IMG/VR virus record: IMGVR_UViG_3300024354_000067 | Coordinates: 1 to 27,274 of that record | Direction: 5' to 3' (one strand) | Length of the DNA stretch: 27,274 bases | DNA from: a virus | In this document: positions 18,301-24,527 of the stretch, piece by piece | How positions within the stretch are numbered: position 1 is the first letter of the stretch | How the letters are laid out: each line of letters starts with the position of its first letter | Notes under the pieces: generated by a model | What the model saw: only the letters and a program-made list of their open reading frames with translations | The model's database searches: none | Told to the model about the DNA's origin: nothing | Position numbers and translations under genes: made by a program

Positions 18301-18669
18301 GCTGAAAAATACTTGTCAGATGCAGAATATGAAACTGGTACTGTTGTAGTATTTGGTGGTGATGAAGAAATTACAGTCACTGACAAACATAACGATACTA
18401 GAGTTGCTGGTGTTATTTCTGAAAAACCAGCGCATTTGATGAACTCTGATTTAGCAGGAAAACATCCACTAGCAGTAGGCCTAACAGGACGCTTGCCATG
18501 TAAAGTACTTGGTAAGGTTAAGAAAGGTGATATTCTAGTTACTGCGGCTAAGAAAGGTTACGCAATAGTTAATAATACTCCATCTGTAGGAACTATTATT
18601 GGTAAGAGTTTAGAGAACAAAGACGATTTAGGCGAAGGCCTAGTTGAGATTGTTGTTGGTAGATTCTAA
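9391..18669 (+). CDS. Giant virion protein with six tandem Cys-containing repeats (3092 aa)
   Basis: Start at ATG 9391 (MARKIVDIGVSGNDGTGDS), 6 nt after GGAG; the TTG-initiated extension from 9361 lacks a ribosome site. Order: N-terminal module VSGNDGTGDSIREAF-(x)-NFQELY shared with the next gene; TTGGDD followed by a region around residues 480-520 (VVESGIYFEDYPI, VAIVGDELRRC) that looks like a right-handed beta-helix entry; six ~140-160-residue repeats at about residues 684-1530, each with FIKAEVIxYI, a YxxxxCxRD motif and a GGN-T-AxxYY motif; a region near residue 2250 (GHDFLDIGTGGYND, RGRCFYVTTDQDGIFRVG) that I recognise from marine T4-like virion proteins; and a C-terminal ~127-residue domain (ARYADLAEKYLSDAEYETG, GVISEKPAHLM, GRLPCKVLGKVKKGDIL) that recalls peptidase-G2-like autoprocessing ends of fibres. 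Likely a tail or adsorption structure; no catalytic site is proven. Confidence 0.9.
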   Translation: MARKIVDIGVSGNDGTGDSIREAFRKTNENFQELYAVFGQGGFLKFTDLSDTPDTLVGQGNKIPVVNSIGTSLVFKDFFSPNGTIQFDYSEQETFDIVSVSRSSNVATITLSANHNLDPGQRVTIASTDNTSFNTTSALLLTGTVDNVLVYTNAGTNLSTSAATGTITSYGSVKIDTLSSKLQDDPLPKLQYALDARNQLIGGLRSPINQTDFQTAVNSFNTQHETLYSIDSFAINKGYADSKYVNITGDTMTGHLNVPANATGNQAPRAAEVVLKTGGDMTGVLNLADHPGGLAGAGTPNGEDDLQAATKYYVDNSSYSSRFNLYVTTGGDDTQARTPRGKEGRDRSYAYASINKACQKAEQLVNDAPWETGPYRQLIAYGGGEAFSEVTRIESGASGTTRVYFTNNGGSRVDQGQLPKPDIVSGKIVVGRTSGAQGFIYQYYGSDGSSSIGEDYFDLQDVIGDFVPGENLEFDQAVKNIQISIVVESGIYFEDYPIRVPPNVAIVGDELRRCIVRPADRPSRSPWVDVWFRRDKTFDGLTLTSTEYGYHYLTDPSDILSEPKNNRDLDVFLCNDAVIIRQITCQGHGGFMMVLDPEGQILTKSAYIQQSGSFAGSLNKQRFAGGQYVDGFAGNVPLKIQEKISDTEFLVTGSERAPTTPCSFVIDGRTFKVEAYTDDGNGYGNARKLIRRNIDFIKAEVIGYINTELSPPFTFNETKCARDVGLIVDALGYDLALGTNFNAVRAGQSYYRGTQYSILPDQKDEYLDALIYTRTLISDVLAGNSVARLRAEASFDEITDIIANGIISSDTITWSDPSGAPTSRVNAKNLILDNIEFIKEEIIAWIAEEYPDFVYDEDKCRRDAAYILNSIVYDLLYEGNSATVEAGYQYYDGNGSLQIPGQTLQTTEALAYASGVAQLVVTNTPVPFPKQSAVTQVFDLVNPGSATESARVGVLMGYINTIILSGREAAPTIEYPTFYSVSGSLTDSRTLLLNNKESIKSDTLVYLQQRYSYNQDTCARDTGYICDAIAHDIYYSGNLKTVQAALAYFNASASSKIVIDQQLANTLAAINYIETLILNVINNEDPTVRYQQSVLQYIDTDITDGGLAEATIQDLFDEFIGILENPPSARGARALLVDNKDFIKAEVINYINNKYVGFTYDSATCQRDVGYVIDAIGYDLMFGGNFQTITAARSYYRASAAVAVGVQKAATIDAFTFLRDEILSVVSASATAVTSVTTNMNMFLDVITNGLTQEPAIVTPDPTGYDVNYNRARTLIESNREFIKAEVIQYISNNYVGLSYDPAVCLRDTEYILDALYHDLTYGGNIQTLIAGKAYYSYTTLQVAAPEKPATLAAYGYLQSLVEDIALDLPITALQGGVAQVRGTPGNSSASATAGQRIGEILTIIDLGLGSVPSTITPSTAWVSAGLTGANSALQSAKSTLQTAVTNYIDANYTNTLVYNEEICSRDVGFIVAAVSADLLYGGTYLTIRAAQRYYVGTASSRVVLENQLSQTLDSFAYAKEVAQAVLNQVPPTLNYQVINDVAVENRVSQVFSSDYDGSAFVTRAGQLFDLLNEVITDPEVDVSTVLTGAKPIVYPTYRLVLSTTTPVTNDLEYTISTFTSKADSGVGDGSYDVVFSIVTPVGTTAPRTKTRYRVFGNSNSNYNNDAVECVASTLTSMTLRYPSDPGAFGTGTTTIEYVKDFMLLSAGNTSMCSNDFTQINDLGYGLVATNIGLIETVSVFSYYCWTAYYANNGGQIRSLNGSNAHGEYGIISEGSDPLEVPDKCNLSDNMMQVARVYKQGIYSTDNDVGDLQVFFYQHDYSPYNVSEVEINHGAGVVTELDATSLIGGSGYTNGTYINVPLTGGTGSGITANIVVSGGVVTTVGLVAAGIRYSEGDILSCSNTNVGGTGSGFFITVKTIIGNGIARYEVAGVTDVSSTLAQSVSGTPLKTGPTGGKYYVTYSFTAEPYTPRIGVPYTVSGSTTSGFNGVYTATASTTSSVTLEYSTNPGTWAGGLASLWGLGNVLRLNINTGGNNDTATNGLAVALSHDQPIIIRSNQNFKFYEVDDTNPVRPSTALTFVGDPDAGAIVYRVLAYGNKGPLNEDLAVDESILGFDTTYDYVKLLVNAENVSNADPDNVGQTMGSTAGDTKIAIDRVNETDIESRLNTGDMITAWDGKIHKILSYTDMGLLAGYAYVEIEDVADKCLAGTSASGINTPVDPDFNLDISEPPTLRAGLSSTEPAEVIVRISTCRVTGHDFLDIGTGGYNDTNFPSKIYGAPKEPNQAREVTERTRGRCFYVTTDQDGIFRVGRFFTVDQGTGRVTFAASIALSNLDGLGFKRGVTVSEFSNDDRFTDGANDALPTEAATQGYIDRRLGMDRTNNVLDPTALIGPGYMDRAGLLTFTGPDPMDMGGFVIANLGSPTADTDAANKLYVRNQELSDDRVDTSTSPARSLNDLLVYNGVKWINAETVSTGDIQTSLTPGTKNLALNIKSNVIINADVNSSAAIAQSKLDMNKATTRANATSIAQADLGLASFKSTEFTATNGWIELQTSSSTTTGVLQTKLQYIANDTYLGNNTGSATYPRQVTSGQIVTNGDGIKNASFAPGSVGSNGRAMILTAIGPNAYSTTNISTSAQASSLIQSDGSGRVAVAQLDLTSSSYKTLSVSGTTLTMTTPGAVDFLTAVGTTSAGTTITTVGTLSANAITSASTTTFSPANANVTLSPSGTGTVTIAPASVGSINNVNIGATTRGNGYFKLLSANDTVTLTANQAVTGAANGTGTLQVTGGAGISGDLRVGGTIYGAVTGTLAGTLGLSTYLSFTAGSSYDGSTTRTIQTNATSAATGSTLVARDVNGDFNGRYINSSYFNSSDDVSGGTITYIMAKFGDNYYRSATAAKVASFISGQSMNIAGNASTVTINYNNDSNSTYQMLWGSGNSVYGTGGIYCNPFTDTLYATLFNGTATSARYADLAEKYLSDAEYETGTVVVFGGDEEITVTDKHNDTRVAGVISEKPAHLMNSDLAGKHPLAVGLTGRLPCKVLGKVKKGDILVTAAKKGYAIVNNTPSVGTIIGKSLENKDDLGEGLVEIVVGRF
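11441..13980 (+). repeat. Six tandem ~140-160-codon repeats inside the giant virion gene
   Basis: Copies begin near 11441, 11868, 12349, 12781, 13201 and 13684. Each encodes (N/R)AR-L(I/L), then (F)IKAEVIxYI, a CxRDxxYIxDAxxxDL helix and GGNxxTxxAxxYY. The single Cys before RD is kept in all six copies while the rest diverges. DNA identity between copies is low by eye, so the duplication is old. Confidence 0.85.
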
Positions 18670-18679
18670 GGAAAATAAC

Positions 18680-19261
18680 ATGGCATTATATGATGATTTA
18701 CAAGAGATTAACCTAGGAAATGTCGTCAACGACGGTACTGGGGACGACCTGCGTACAGCCTTTGAAAAAGTTAAAACTAACTTTGAATATCTGTACAACA
18801 ACGGTTATGCTCCAGTTAGTGCTGAAAATATAGGCACTTCAGGACTAGGTGTTTTTAAACAAAAGAACGCAGACAGCAATCTAGAACTTAGAAAACTAGA
18901 TGCGCTAGGACCACTAAGATTACAATTAGTAGGAGATGTGTTGCAGTTAGATTTACATCCAACGGCTACAGTTGACTTTAATGGGCAGGCTATTAATAAC
19001 ATTAGTACTGTTACAGCCACTACATTTTCTGGCACTTTAACTGGAAATGTTGTAGGTTTAATTAGAAACGGCGGAACTGCAACTCAAAACCCGTTTGTTG
19101 ATGTAACACTTTTAGATAGACAGGTAAATACATTTGACTATGGACCCATTGCACCTACGTACTACGATCCAATTACTTATTTGTTAAATGAAATTGGAAC
19201 GGACATGGGCACGTTTACCGACCCGAGCCCTATAAGTATAGACGCTGGACCCATAGCATAA
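18680..19261 (+). CDS. Virion structural protein with NDGTGD-type N-terminal module (193 aa)
   Basis: ATG 18680 follows TAAGGA that overlaps the stop of the giant gene (11-nt gap between genes). Residues ~10-40 (INLGNVVNDGTGDDLRTAF, then KTNFEYLY) repeat the N-terminal module of the giant protein, suggesting a shared docking or trimerisation unit. The middle contains a short beta segment of the fibre type (ATVDFNGQAINNISTVTA). The C-terminus ends in a Pro/Asp-rich stretch (YGPIAPTYYDPITYLL, TDPSPISIDAGPIA) with no recognisable domain. Its place between the giant protein and a fibre with an Mtd-like N-terminus supports a role in the tail or adsorption apparatus. Function beyond that is unknown. 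Confidence 0.8.
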   Translation: MALYDDLQEINLGNVVNDGTGDDLRTAFEKVKTNFEYLYNNGYAPVSAENIGTSGLGVFKQKNADSNLELRKLDALGPLRLQLVGDVLQLDLHPTATVDFNGQAINNISTVTATTFSGTLTGNVVGLIRNGGTATQNPFVDVTLLDRQVNTFDYGPIAPTYYDPITYLLNEIGTDMGTFTDPSPISIDAGPIA

Positions 19262-19273
19262 GGAGAGAATAGA

Positions 19274-20503
19274 ATGGCATTACAAATCCGTAGAGGAACA
19301 ACCGCTGAGAGAACCGCAAGAAAATTCCTCGAAGGCGAACTAATTTATGATACAACACTTCAGCAAGTGTATGTAGGCGACAGTACCAACGGCATCGACG
19401 GAACAGCCGGTGGCAAATCAGTAACTGCGTTTTCAGACGAAAACGCAAGAGATGCAGTTGCGGCAGTATTTGCAACAGGTACACACACAAATATAAACTT
19501 TTCATATGTTGACGATGGCAACAATATTGGTAGTTTTAGTGCCGCTGTTAACTTAACATCTACTCCTTATGTTGGTAACGTGAATGTTACTGGTCTAGTT
19601 AATGCTAATGGTTTTAATGGGTGGCTTGAAGGTAATGTATTTGCAAGCGACTCAACTCTCCTTGTTGATTCGGGTAACGGAAGAATTCCAGCAGAAGTTG
19701 TTAAAGGTACGTTTACAGGCAATGTAACTGGTAATGTATCAGGCAATGTAACTGGTAATGTATCAGGCAATTTAACAGGAACAGTATTAACTGCCGCACA
19801 GACAAACATTACCAGCGTTGGTACGCTGACTAGTCTTGCTGTTAGCGGCGCTATTACTGGTTCTAGTTTTACTGGTGGTGTTGTTACAAGTTCCATTACT
19901 ACTACTTCTGGGGATTTAACTGTAACTCCTAACACTAATTTTTCAAACGGTATCGATGTAACAGGTGCTTCTACATTTGGAAATGTAACAGTTACTGGCG
20001 TCGGTACGTTTAATGCAACTGCTGGTAGCCCTACATTATTAAAGGTTACTGATACTTCAACTTCAGGCGCTCGTCCTATAGCATTAGAAATTAATGGTCG
20101 CGCATTAGATTTGCTAGGATCTGGCTCTGCTATGGAGTTTAAAGTAAACAACGGTACAACAACTGAGCAGTTAGTTAAGTTAGAAGCATATACACAGTCC
20201 AACTTAATTCCTGCACTAAGTCCTGGTTTAAACTTTAAAGTTTACAATACTGGAACCAGCTCATATGACCTAATTCCCCTAAGTTTTGACGGAGACGGTG
20301 TACTAGTAAGCGGAAATTTTGTACTTAACGATTCTTTAATATTAAGTACAGCCACTGCACCTACTTCATCTAAGGGCGCATCTGGAGATGCTGCCGGAAC
20401 TGTTATTATTACAAATTCGTACATTTATCGCTGTATTGCAGATTATACAACCGGCGCAGCCGATATTTGGGTCAGAGTAGCATTTACTGGCGGTACTTGG
20501 TAA
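19274..20503 (+). CDS. Tail fibre with Mtd-type N-terminal domain (409 aa)
   Basis: The start MALQIRRGTTAERTARKF, followed by LEGELIYDTTLQQVYVGD, matches the N-terminal motif (RRGT, GEL, xVYxGD) seen in the major-tropism-determinant family and many phage fibre proteins, where it anchors the fibre to the baseplate. Next are beta-rich segments, a low-complexity GNV(T/S) run (residues ~148-167) encoded by a 24-nt tandem repeat, and VLTAAQTNITSVGTLTSLAV, a motif common in trimeric fibres. The C-terminal ~60 residues (TAPTSSKGASGDAAGTVIITNSYIYRC to ADIWVRVAF) resemble the small terminal domain of phage fibre or collar proteins. AAGGAGAG gives a strong ribosome site. Long frames on the opposite strand are shadows. 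A receptor-binding role is plausible, not shown. Confidence 0.85.
   Translation: MALQIRRGTTAERTARKFLEGELIYDTTLQQVYVGDSTNGIDGTAGGKSVTAFSDENARDAVAAVFATGTHTNINFSYVDDGNNIGSFSAAVNLTSTPYVGNVNVTGLVNANGFNGWLEGNVFASDSTLLVDSGNGRIPAEVVKGTFTGNVTGNVSGNVTGNVSGNLTGTVLTAAQTNITSVGTLTSLAVSGAITGSSFTGGVVTSSITTTSGDLTVTPNTNFSNGIDVTGASTFGNVTVTGVGTFNATAGSPTLLKVTDTSTSGARPIALEINGRALDLLGSGSAMEFKVNNGTTTEQLVKLEAYTQSNLIPALSPGLNFKVYNTGTSSYDLIPLSFDGDGVLVSGNFVLNDSLILSTATAPTSSKGASGDAAGTVIITNSYIYRCIADYTTGAADIWVRVAFTGGTW
19717..19771 (+). repeat. 24-nt tandem direct repeat (2.3 copies) in the fibre gene
   Basis: The unit aggcaatgtaactggtaatg + tatc occurs at 19717-19740 and 19741-19764, followed by a partial third copy to 19771. 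It is in frame and encodes GNVTGNVS units, so expansion or contraction would change fibre length without a frameshift. Confidence 0.9.
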
Positions 20504-20522
20504 TAAATTTAATTTCCCGGTA

Positions 20523-20541
20523 CCGATAAATACAGTATCGG
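20523..20541 (+). repeat. Hairpin (CCGATA...TATCGG) overlapping a late promoter
   Basis: CCGATA at 20523-20528 pairs with TATCGG at 20536-20541 across a 7-nt AATACAG loop. No T-run follows, so it is not a good intrinsic terminator. The GATAAATA late box occupies the left arm and loop. Confidence 0.6.
20525..20532 (+). promoter_or_regulatory. Late promoter (GATAAATA) before the 1040-residue virion gene
   Basis: One mismatch from TATAAATA, in the 48-nt gap between two virion genes. RNA would start near 20538, 14 nt before ATG 20552. Confidence 0.6.
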
Positions 20542-20551
20542 GGATTAAACA

Positions 20552-23500
20552 ATGCTTAATATATGGAATCAACCGTCTGGATACAGTTTTAATACTTACA
20601 ACGAACGACAGACCCAGACTATACCTCTGCCTATAATTCCAAGCGCAGACTTAACCGGAGTAACATTTTCAGTTATCGCAGGCAATTTGCCCAGCGGGCT
20701 ACGAGTCGCCTACGATACAAATTTAAGCACTTGGGTTATCAAGGGCTCTCCTTTAGAAGTTTCTACTAACACAACATCTACATTTGTAATCCGTGCATCT
20801 AACGGTACAGAAATTTCCGACAGAACATTTACAATGACCATTGCAGGTCCAGACGCACCTGTATGGATCACTCCTGGTCCAAATCCAGACATTCAAATCT
20901 ACGATTTTGATCCAGAAGCAACTTATATCCCAGATACTGTTATTAGACATACTGTGTCTAACGAAAGTACACTATACAGAACTACAACTACTGTTTCAGG
21001 AGTGACTCCTCCAAACAGTACATATTATCAAGTTTTCACAGAAGATACCGGATTACTACCAGTCGGTCCAGTCACAACTAGGGTGTCGGCAGTTGTTAGC
21101 GCCAAACGTCAAAGTAACCTTGTTACTATAACTACTGCATCCGCTCACAACTTTGTATTTGGAAATATTGTAACTATTGCTACCAACGTTGCGGCATTCA
21201 ACGCTGCCAATGTAGAAGTGCTACAACCATTGCCTTTAGACGGAGAACAGTACGAAGAATATCTAACAAGAATTTCTACTACAATTACCTTTAATAAACT
21301 TGGTGGCGACCTAGGTTCACAAACTGTTTCTGGTACTGTTACATTAATTAAAGATCCGTTAACATTTGTGTTAGATAATACACCTGTAGATTTTCAATTA
21401 GAAGCAACAGATACAGATTTGTCATCAACAGATACTTTGGAATATTTTATCGGTGACGGCGATGGAGAACTTCCCCCAGGTCTGTCTATGAGTAGCACAG
21501 GAAGAATTACTGGTATTATCGATCCTATCCTTGCCCTAGACGTAACAGCACGTACAGGATTCTATGATACAAACTTGTATGATGCCTATGCCTATGACTT
21601 TGGTAAGCGTCCTAACATAGGAGAAGAAGATTATTTAAATGTTGTTACTCCTAGAAAACTAAATCGAAATTACGAATTTATTGTTACAGTCAGCGATGGT
21701 GAATCTGTTGCTAGAAGAAGATTTAGAATTTATGTAGTAGGCGATGACTTCTTAAGAACCGACAATACACTTTTACAAGTTGGTAACGGTGCTTACACGG
21801 CAGACTCTACATACTTAAGAGCACCAATATGGTTAAGTGCCGCCAACCTTGGCCTAAGAAGAGCCAACAATTATGTAACTATTTTATTGGATGTTTTCGA
21901 TCCTAATCCAGAAGTTGGTCCTGTAAGATATGAATTAGCCGCACTCAATGACGATTTGACTCCAAGCGTATTGCCTGACGGCTTATATATTGATTCCGAT
22001 ACTGCTGAAGTATTTGGATTTGCACCGTATCAGCCAGCAATTACTAAAGAGTTTAAATTTACAGTTAATGCCATTAAGTACGACAAAGAAAATTTAACAG
22101 AAGTTGAAGTCGCTATTGTAGTAGCAGACGATGCACCTATTGGTCAAACTTTCTTAAAGATACTGCCTTTACCAGAAGAAGATGTTGGCTTACTAATAGG
22201 AGACGTTATCCGTATTGGTCCTAGTATCTATACTATGACTGAATATATTAGTAATACTGTGCTAGGCGGAACAATGGCTACACTTAAACTATCCGATGCA
22301 TTATTAACTAATGTAACAGACGGATTAATTATTAGAAAAACATATAACCAATCAGTTAGTGAGTTTTCAACACAGATTGCTCCGAAGACATTTACTATTG
22401 CTATCTTAGGCGAAGTAGATTCTGTAATTCAATTTACAACAGATAGAATACTAGGATCAATTAAACCAAGTTTCCCAAGTAACTTTTATGTGGAAGCAAC
22501 TACAACCGTGCCTAATGCTAAATTAAGATACACATTAGTAGACGGAAGATTGCCTGAAGGACTTACATTAAAATCATCTGGTATTATTGAAGGAAAAATT
22601 AATCAGTTCCGTGCTAACAGCATTTCAGGATTTACATTATTCGACGGTGGCGATACCACATTCGACGGTGACTTATTAACCGTAGATCGTTCTTATAGAT
22701 TTGTTGTTAATGCACAGGATCAATTTAGATATAGTTCAGTAAGTAAAGAATTTATAATTACAATCAGCGAAGGTACACTAACTCTGTATAGTAATATCTA
22801 TACCAAACCTTTGCCTAAACAATCAAAGAGAGAATTGTTTTATAACTTTATCAATGACACAACTGTGTTTACTCCAGAAAAAATTTATCGCTTAGGCGAT
22901 CCTAATTACGGATTACAGACAGAATTAAAAATGTTAATCTATGCTGGAATTGAGAGTAAAGCAATGCCAGAATATATTGCTGCCATATCAAAGAACATTC
23001 GACGTAAACGTTACAGAATTGGTAATCTTAAAAAGGCCATTGCTAAAGTACAGGGCACTAACGACATTGTCTATGAAGTGATTTATCTTGAAATATTAGA
23101 TGATTATGAAATTGCTAATAAATCTGCGGCCAGCAGAATTAAGTTGGACAGAGGTGTAAACAGCCCAACAAAAATTAATCAAGCAAGACGTAATCCAGTG
23201 GACGGTTCCCTAGGAACTGTTGACGGTAACGGAACTGTTACCTACGGAAGTACATACATTAATGGCAAACTAAATGAACAAGCATTTGACAGATTTAGTC
23301 CTATGTCGACACCTGTGACTATCGATACAGCAAATGTTATGGTCAGTGGCAATGATACAGAATATGTTTACCCTAGCAGTATTAAAAATGTTAGAGCAAA
23401 TATCTCAGAAGTAGGATTAACTGAAAATGAATTCCTGCCACTTTGGATGACTACTCCACAGGATGCTAGAACTGCGGCTACAGGATTTGTTAAAGCAGTA

Positions 23501-23674
23501 CCTCTATGCTACTGTAAACCTGGCGAGGGACAGTATATTTTAGACAACATTATTAACAGAAACTTTGATTTTAATCAGTTAGATTTTGAAATTGACAGAT
23601 TTATCATAGATTCTGACATCAACGATGTGCAGGAAAAATACCTAAAATTCTCCGATGCACGTTATAACATATGA
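20552..23674 (+). CDS. Large virion protein with cadherin/He_PIG-like Ig-fold repeats (1040 aa)
   Basis: Several Ig-fold segments of the putative-Ig (He_PIG) kind are visible: TFSVIAGNLPSGLRV...GSPLE...FVIRASNGTEISDRTFTMTI (residues ~30-100), DTLEYFIGDGDGELPPGLSM...GRITGI (~290-320), PVRYELAALNDDLTPSVLPDGLYI...EFKFTVNA (~455-510) and AKLRYTLVDGRLPEGLTL...GIIEGKI (~650-690). Each has the pattern (G/A)xLPxGLxx...GxIxG. The C-terminal third is helical and basic (ISKNIRRKRYRIGNLKKAI) and ends in FEIDRFIIDSDINDVQEKYL. Such proteins occur beside fibres in marine T4-like phages, but their exact place in the virion is not known to me. The ATG 20552 has a weak GGGGAT ribosome site and a GATAAATA late promoter upstream. 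Confidence 0.85.
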   Translation: MLNIWNQPSGYSFNTYNERQTQTIPLPIIPSADLTGVTFSVIAGNLPSGLRVAYDTNLSTWVIKGSPLEVSTNTTSTFVIRASNGTEISDRTFTMTIAGPDAPVWITPGPNPDIQIYDFDPEATYIPDTVIRHTVSNESTLYRTTTTVSGVTPPNSTYYQVFTEDTGLLPVGPVTTRVSAVVSAKRQSNLVTITTASAHNFVFGNIVTIATNVAAFNAANVEVLQPLPLDGEQYEEYLTRISTTITFNKLGGDLGSQTVSGTVTLIKDPLTFVLDNTPVDFQLEATDTDLSSTDTLEYFIGDGDGELPPGLSMSSTGRITGIIDPILALDVTARTGFYDTNLYDAYAYDFGKRPNIGEEDYLNVVTPRKLNRNYEFIVTVSDGESVARRRFRIYVVGDDFLRTDNTLLQVGNGAYTADSTYLRAPIWLSAANLGLRRANNYVTILLDVFDPNPEVGPVRYELAALNDDLTPSVLPDGLYIDSDTAEVFGFAPYQPAITKEFKFTVNAIKYDKENLTEVEVAIVVADDAPIGQTFLKILPLPEEDVGLLIGDVIRIGPSIYTMTEYISNTVLGGTMATLKLSDALLTNVTDGLIIRKTYNQSVSEFSTQIAPKTFTIAILGEVDSVIQFTTDRILGSIKPSFPSNFYVEATTTVPNAKLRYTLVDGRLPEGLTLKSSGIIEGKINQFRANSISGFTLFDGGDTTFDGDLLTVDRSYRFVVNAQDQFRYSSVSKEFIITISEGTLTLYSNIYTKPLPKQSKRELFYNFINDTTVFTPEKIYRLGDPNYGLQTELKMLIYAGIESKAMPEYIAAISKNIRRKRYRIGNLKKAIAKVQGTNDIVYEVIYLEILDDYEIANKSAASRIKLDRGVNSPTKINQARRNPVDGSLGTVDGNGTVTYGSTYINGKLNEQAFDRFSPMSTPVTIDTANVMVSGNDTEYVYPSSIKNVRANISEVGLTENEFLPLWMTTPQDARTAATGFVKAVPLCYCKPGEGQYILDNIINRNFDFNQLDFEIDRFIIDSDINDVQEKYLKFSDARYNI

Positions 23675-23680
23675 TAAATA
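23673..23680 (+). promoter_or_regulatory. Late promoter (GATAAATA) overlapping the preceding stop
   Basis: GATAAATA overlaps the TGA stop at 23672-23674. RNA would start near 23686, with the AAAGGAT ribosome site just after it and the ATG at 23704. The box lies within a small palindrome (TGATAAATATCA). Confidence 0.65.
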
Positions 23681-23703
23681 TCAAATAAAGGATACCCAGT
23701 AAA

Positions 23704-24285
23704 ATGACATACCGCGAGACCCAAATAGATGAAGCGTTCCCAGTAGCGGGCGTAGACAACGAAAGCCAAGGCTTCCGTGATAACTTCTCAGCAATTAAAG
23801 ATACGCTAATTCAGGCCAAGTCTGACATTCAAGATTTACAAGCATCTAGACTAGACATTTCTAGTCCAGAAACAGATCTTAGCGGAAACACCATTGCTAA
23901 TGCAAACCTAAAAGGTGCCAGTTTCGAATTTAATGCAGGTGGCAACATTGTTGCTAGTCAAAACGTAAGTTTTACCAGCGGAGCATATCATGTGTACACA
24001 TTGGCTGCAACAGATCCTGACGCAGGAAGTCCTTTAGAACTTACATTCTCTGACTTACCAGCAAGCGGAACATTGGCTGTTATTAGAGTTCATTTATATG
24101 GAAATGGTACAGAACAATTCTTTTCCTTTAACACAGAATCCATTGGTGACTTCTATGTAGAATCAGGATGGCCCGGTACACAAAGCGTTACTAGTTCGAC
24201 AAGTCCAAAGATTTTTGAATTCTGGACTTACGATGGTGGCGTAAACGTATTTGGAAGATACTTAGGTAACTTTACAGCACTATAA
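23704..24285 (+). CDS. Virion structural protein with FRDNF-type N-terminal module (193 aa)
   Basis: The N-terminus (AFPVAGVDNESQGFRDNFSAIKDTLIQAKSDIQDL, read in two halves) is a helix-forming module common in structural proteins of marine T4-like phages, and resembles in pattern the NDGTGD-xx-RxAF-xxx-NFxxLY modules of the two NDGTGD proteins upstream. A short beta segment (LSGNTIANANLKGASFEF) and a compact beta domain follow (YHVYTLAATDPDAG, FSDLPASGTLAVIRVHLYG, IFEFWTYDGGVNVFGRY), perhaps a jelly roll. The ATG follows AAAGGAT at 14 nt. The stop overlaps the next start (TAATG). Probably a tail or neck component; function not shown. Confidence 0.8.
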   Translation: MTYRETQIDEAFPVAGVDNESQGFRDNFSAIKDTLIQAKSDIQDLQASRLDISSPETDLSGNTIANANLKGASFEFNAGGNIVASQNVSFTSGAYHVYTLAATDPDAGSPLELTFSDLPASGTLAVIRVHLYGNGTEQFFSFNTESIGDFYVESGWPGTQSVTSSTSPKIFEFWTYDGGVNVFGRYLGNFTAL

Positions 24286-24518
24286 TGCACCCACTAGCAG
24301 AAGATTTTTCCAAACTAAAGGATGTGGAACTTGAAACTAAGATCCAAGATCTTAGTAGAAGATATTTCATGGCCGCTAGTAACTCTGGAGTTCAACAGCA
24401 GATTATTATGTTGTTGGACATGTATAAAGCAGAACTAAACATTCGCAGACAAAAACTCTGGGAAGAACAATACCAAAAACGAGACACAGATCTTGACAGC
24501 CTCATTAATGTAAGTTAA
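24285..24518 (+). CDS. Small helical conserved phage protein (77 aa)
   Basis: Almost the whole protein should be helical: DFSKLKDVELETKIQDLSRR, then VQQQIIMLLDMYKAELNIRR and KLWEEQYQKRDTDLDSLINV. Heptad-like spacing of Leu/Ile suggests a coiled coil or a helical hairpin, as in a small structural or assembly protein. Its ATG overlaps the previous stop (TAATG), so it is translationally coupled to the virion gene upstream. The -35 of a sigma70-type promoter lies in its last codons, so this gene ends the late virion block. I do not recognise a function. Confidence 0.7.
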   Translation: MHPLAEDFSKLKDVELETKIQDLSRRYFMAASNSGVQQQIIMLLDMYKAELNIRRQKLWEEQYQKRDTDLDSLINVS

Positions 24519-24521
24519 AAT
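24493..24521 (+). promoter_or_regulatory. Sigma70-type promoter (TTGACA-N17-TAAAAT) before the DnaE-like fragment
   Basis: TTGACA (24493-24498), a 17-nt spacer and TAAAAT (24516-24521, 5/6 match). RNA should start near 24528, exactly at the ATG of the next gene, which has no Shine-Dalgarno sequence. Confidence 0.55.
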
Positions 24522-24527
24522 ACTTGC

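Noticed and set aside
19567-20202. 211-codon open frame on the minus strand, opposite the Mtd-type fibre gene
   Set aside because: It has no ribosome site, lies fully antisense to a well-supported fibre gene, and its composition (runs of V, T, P, L) is what the complement of Thr/Asn/Gly-rich fibre codons gives.
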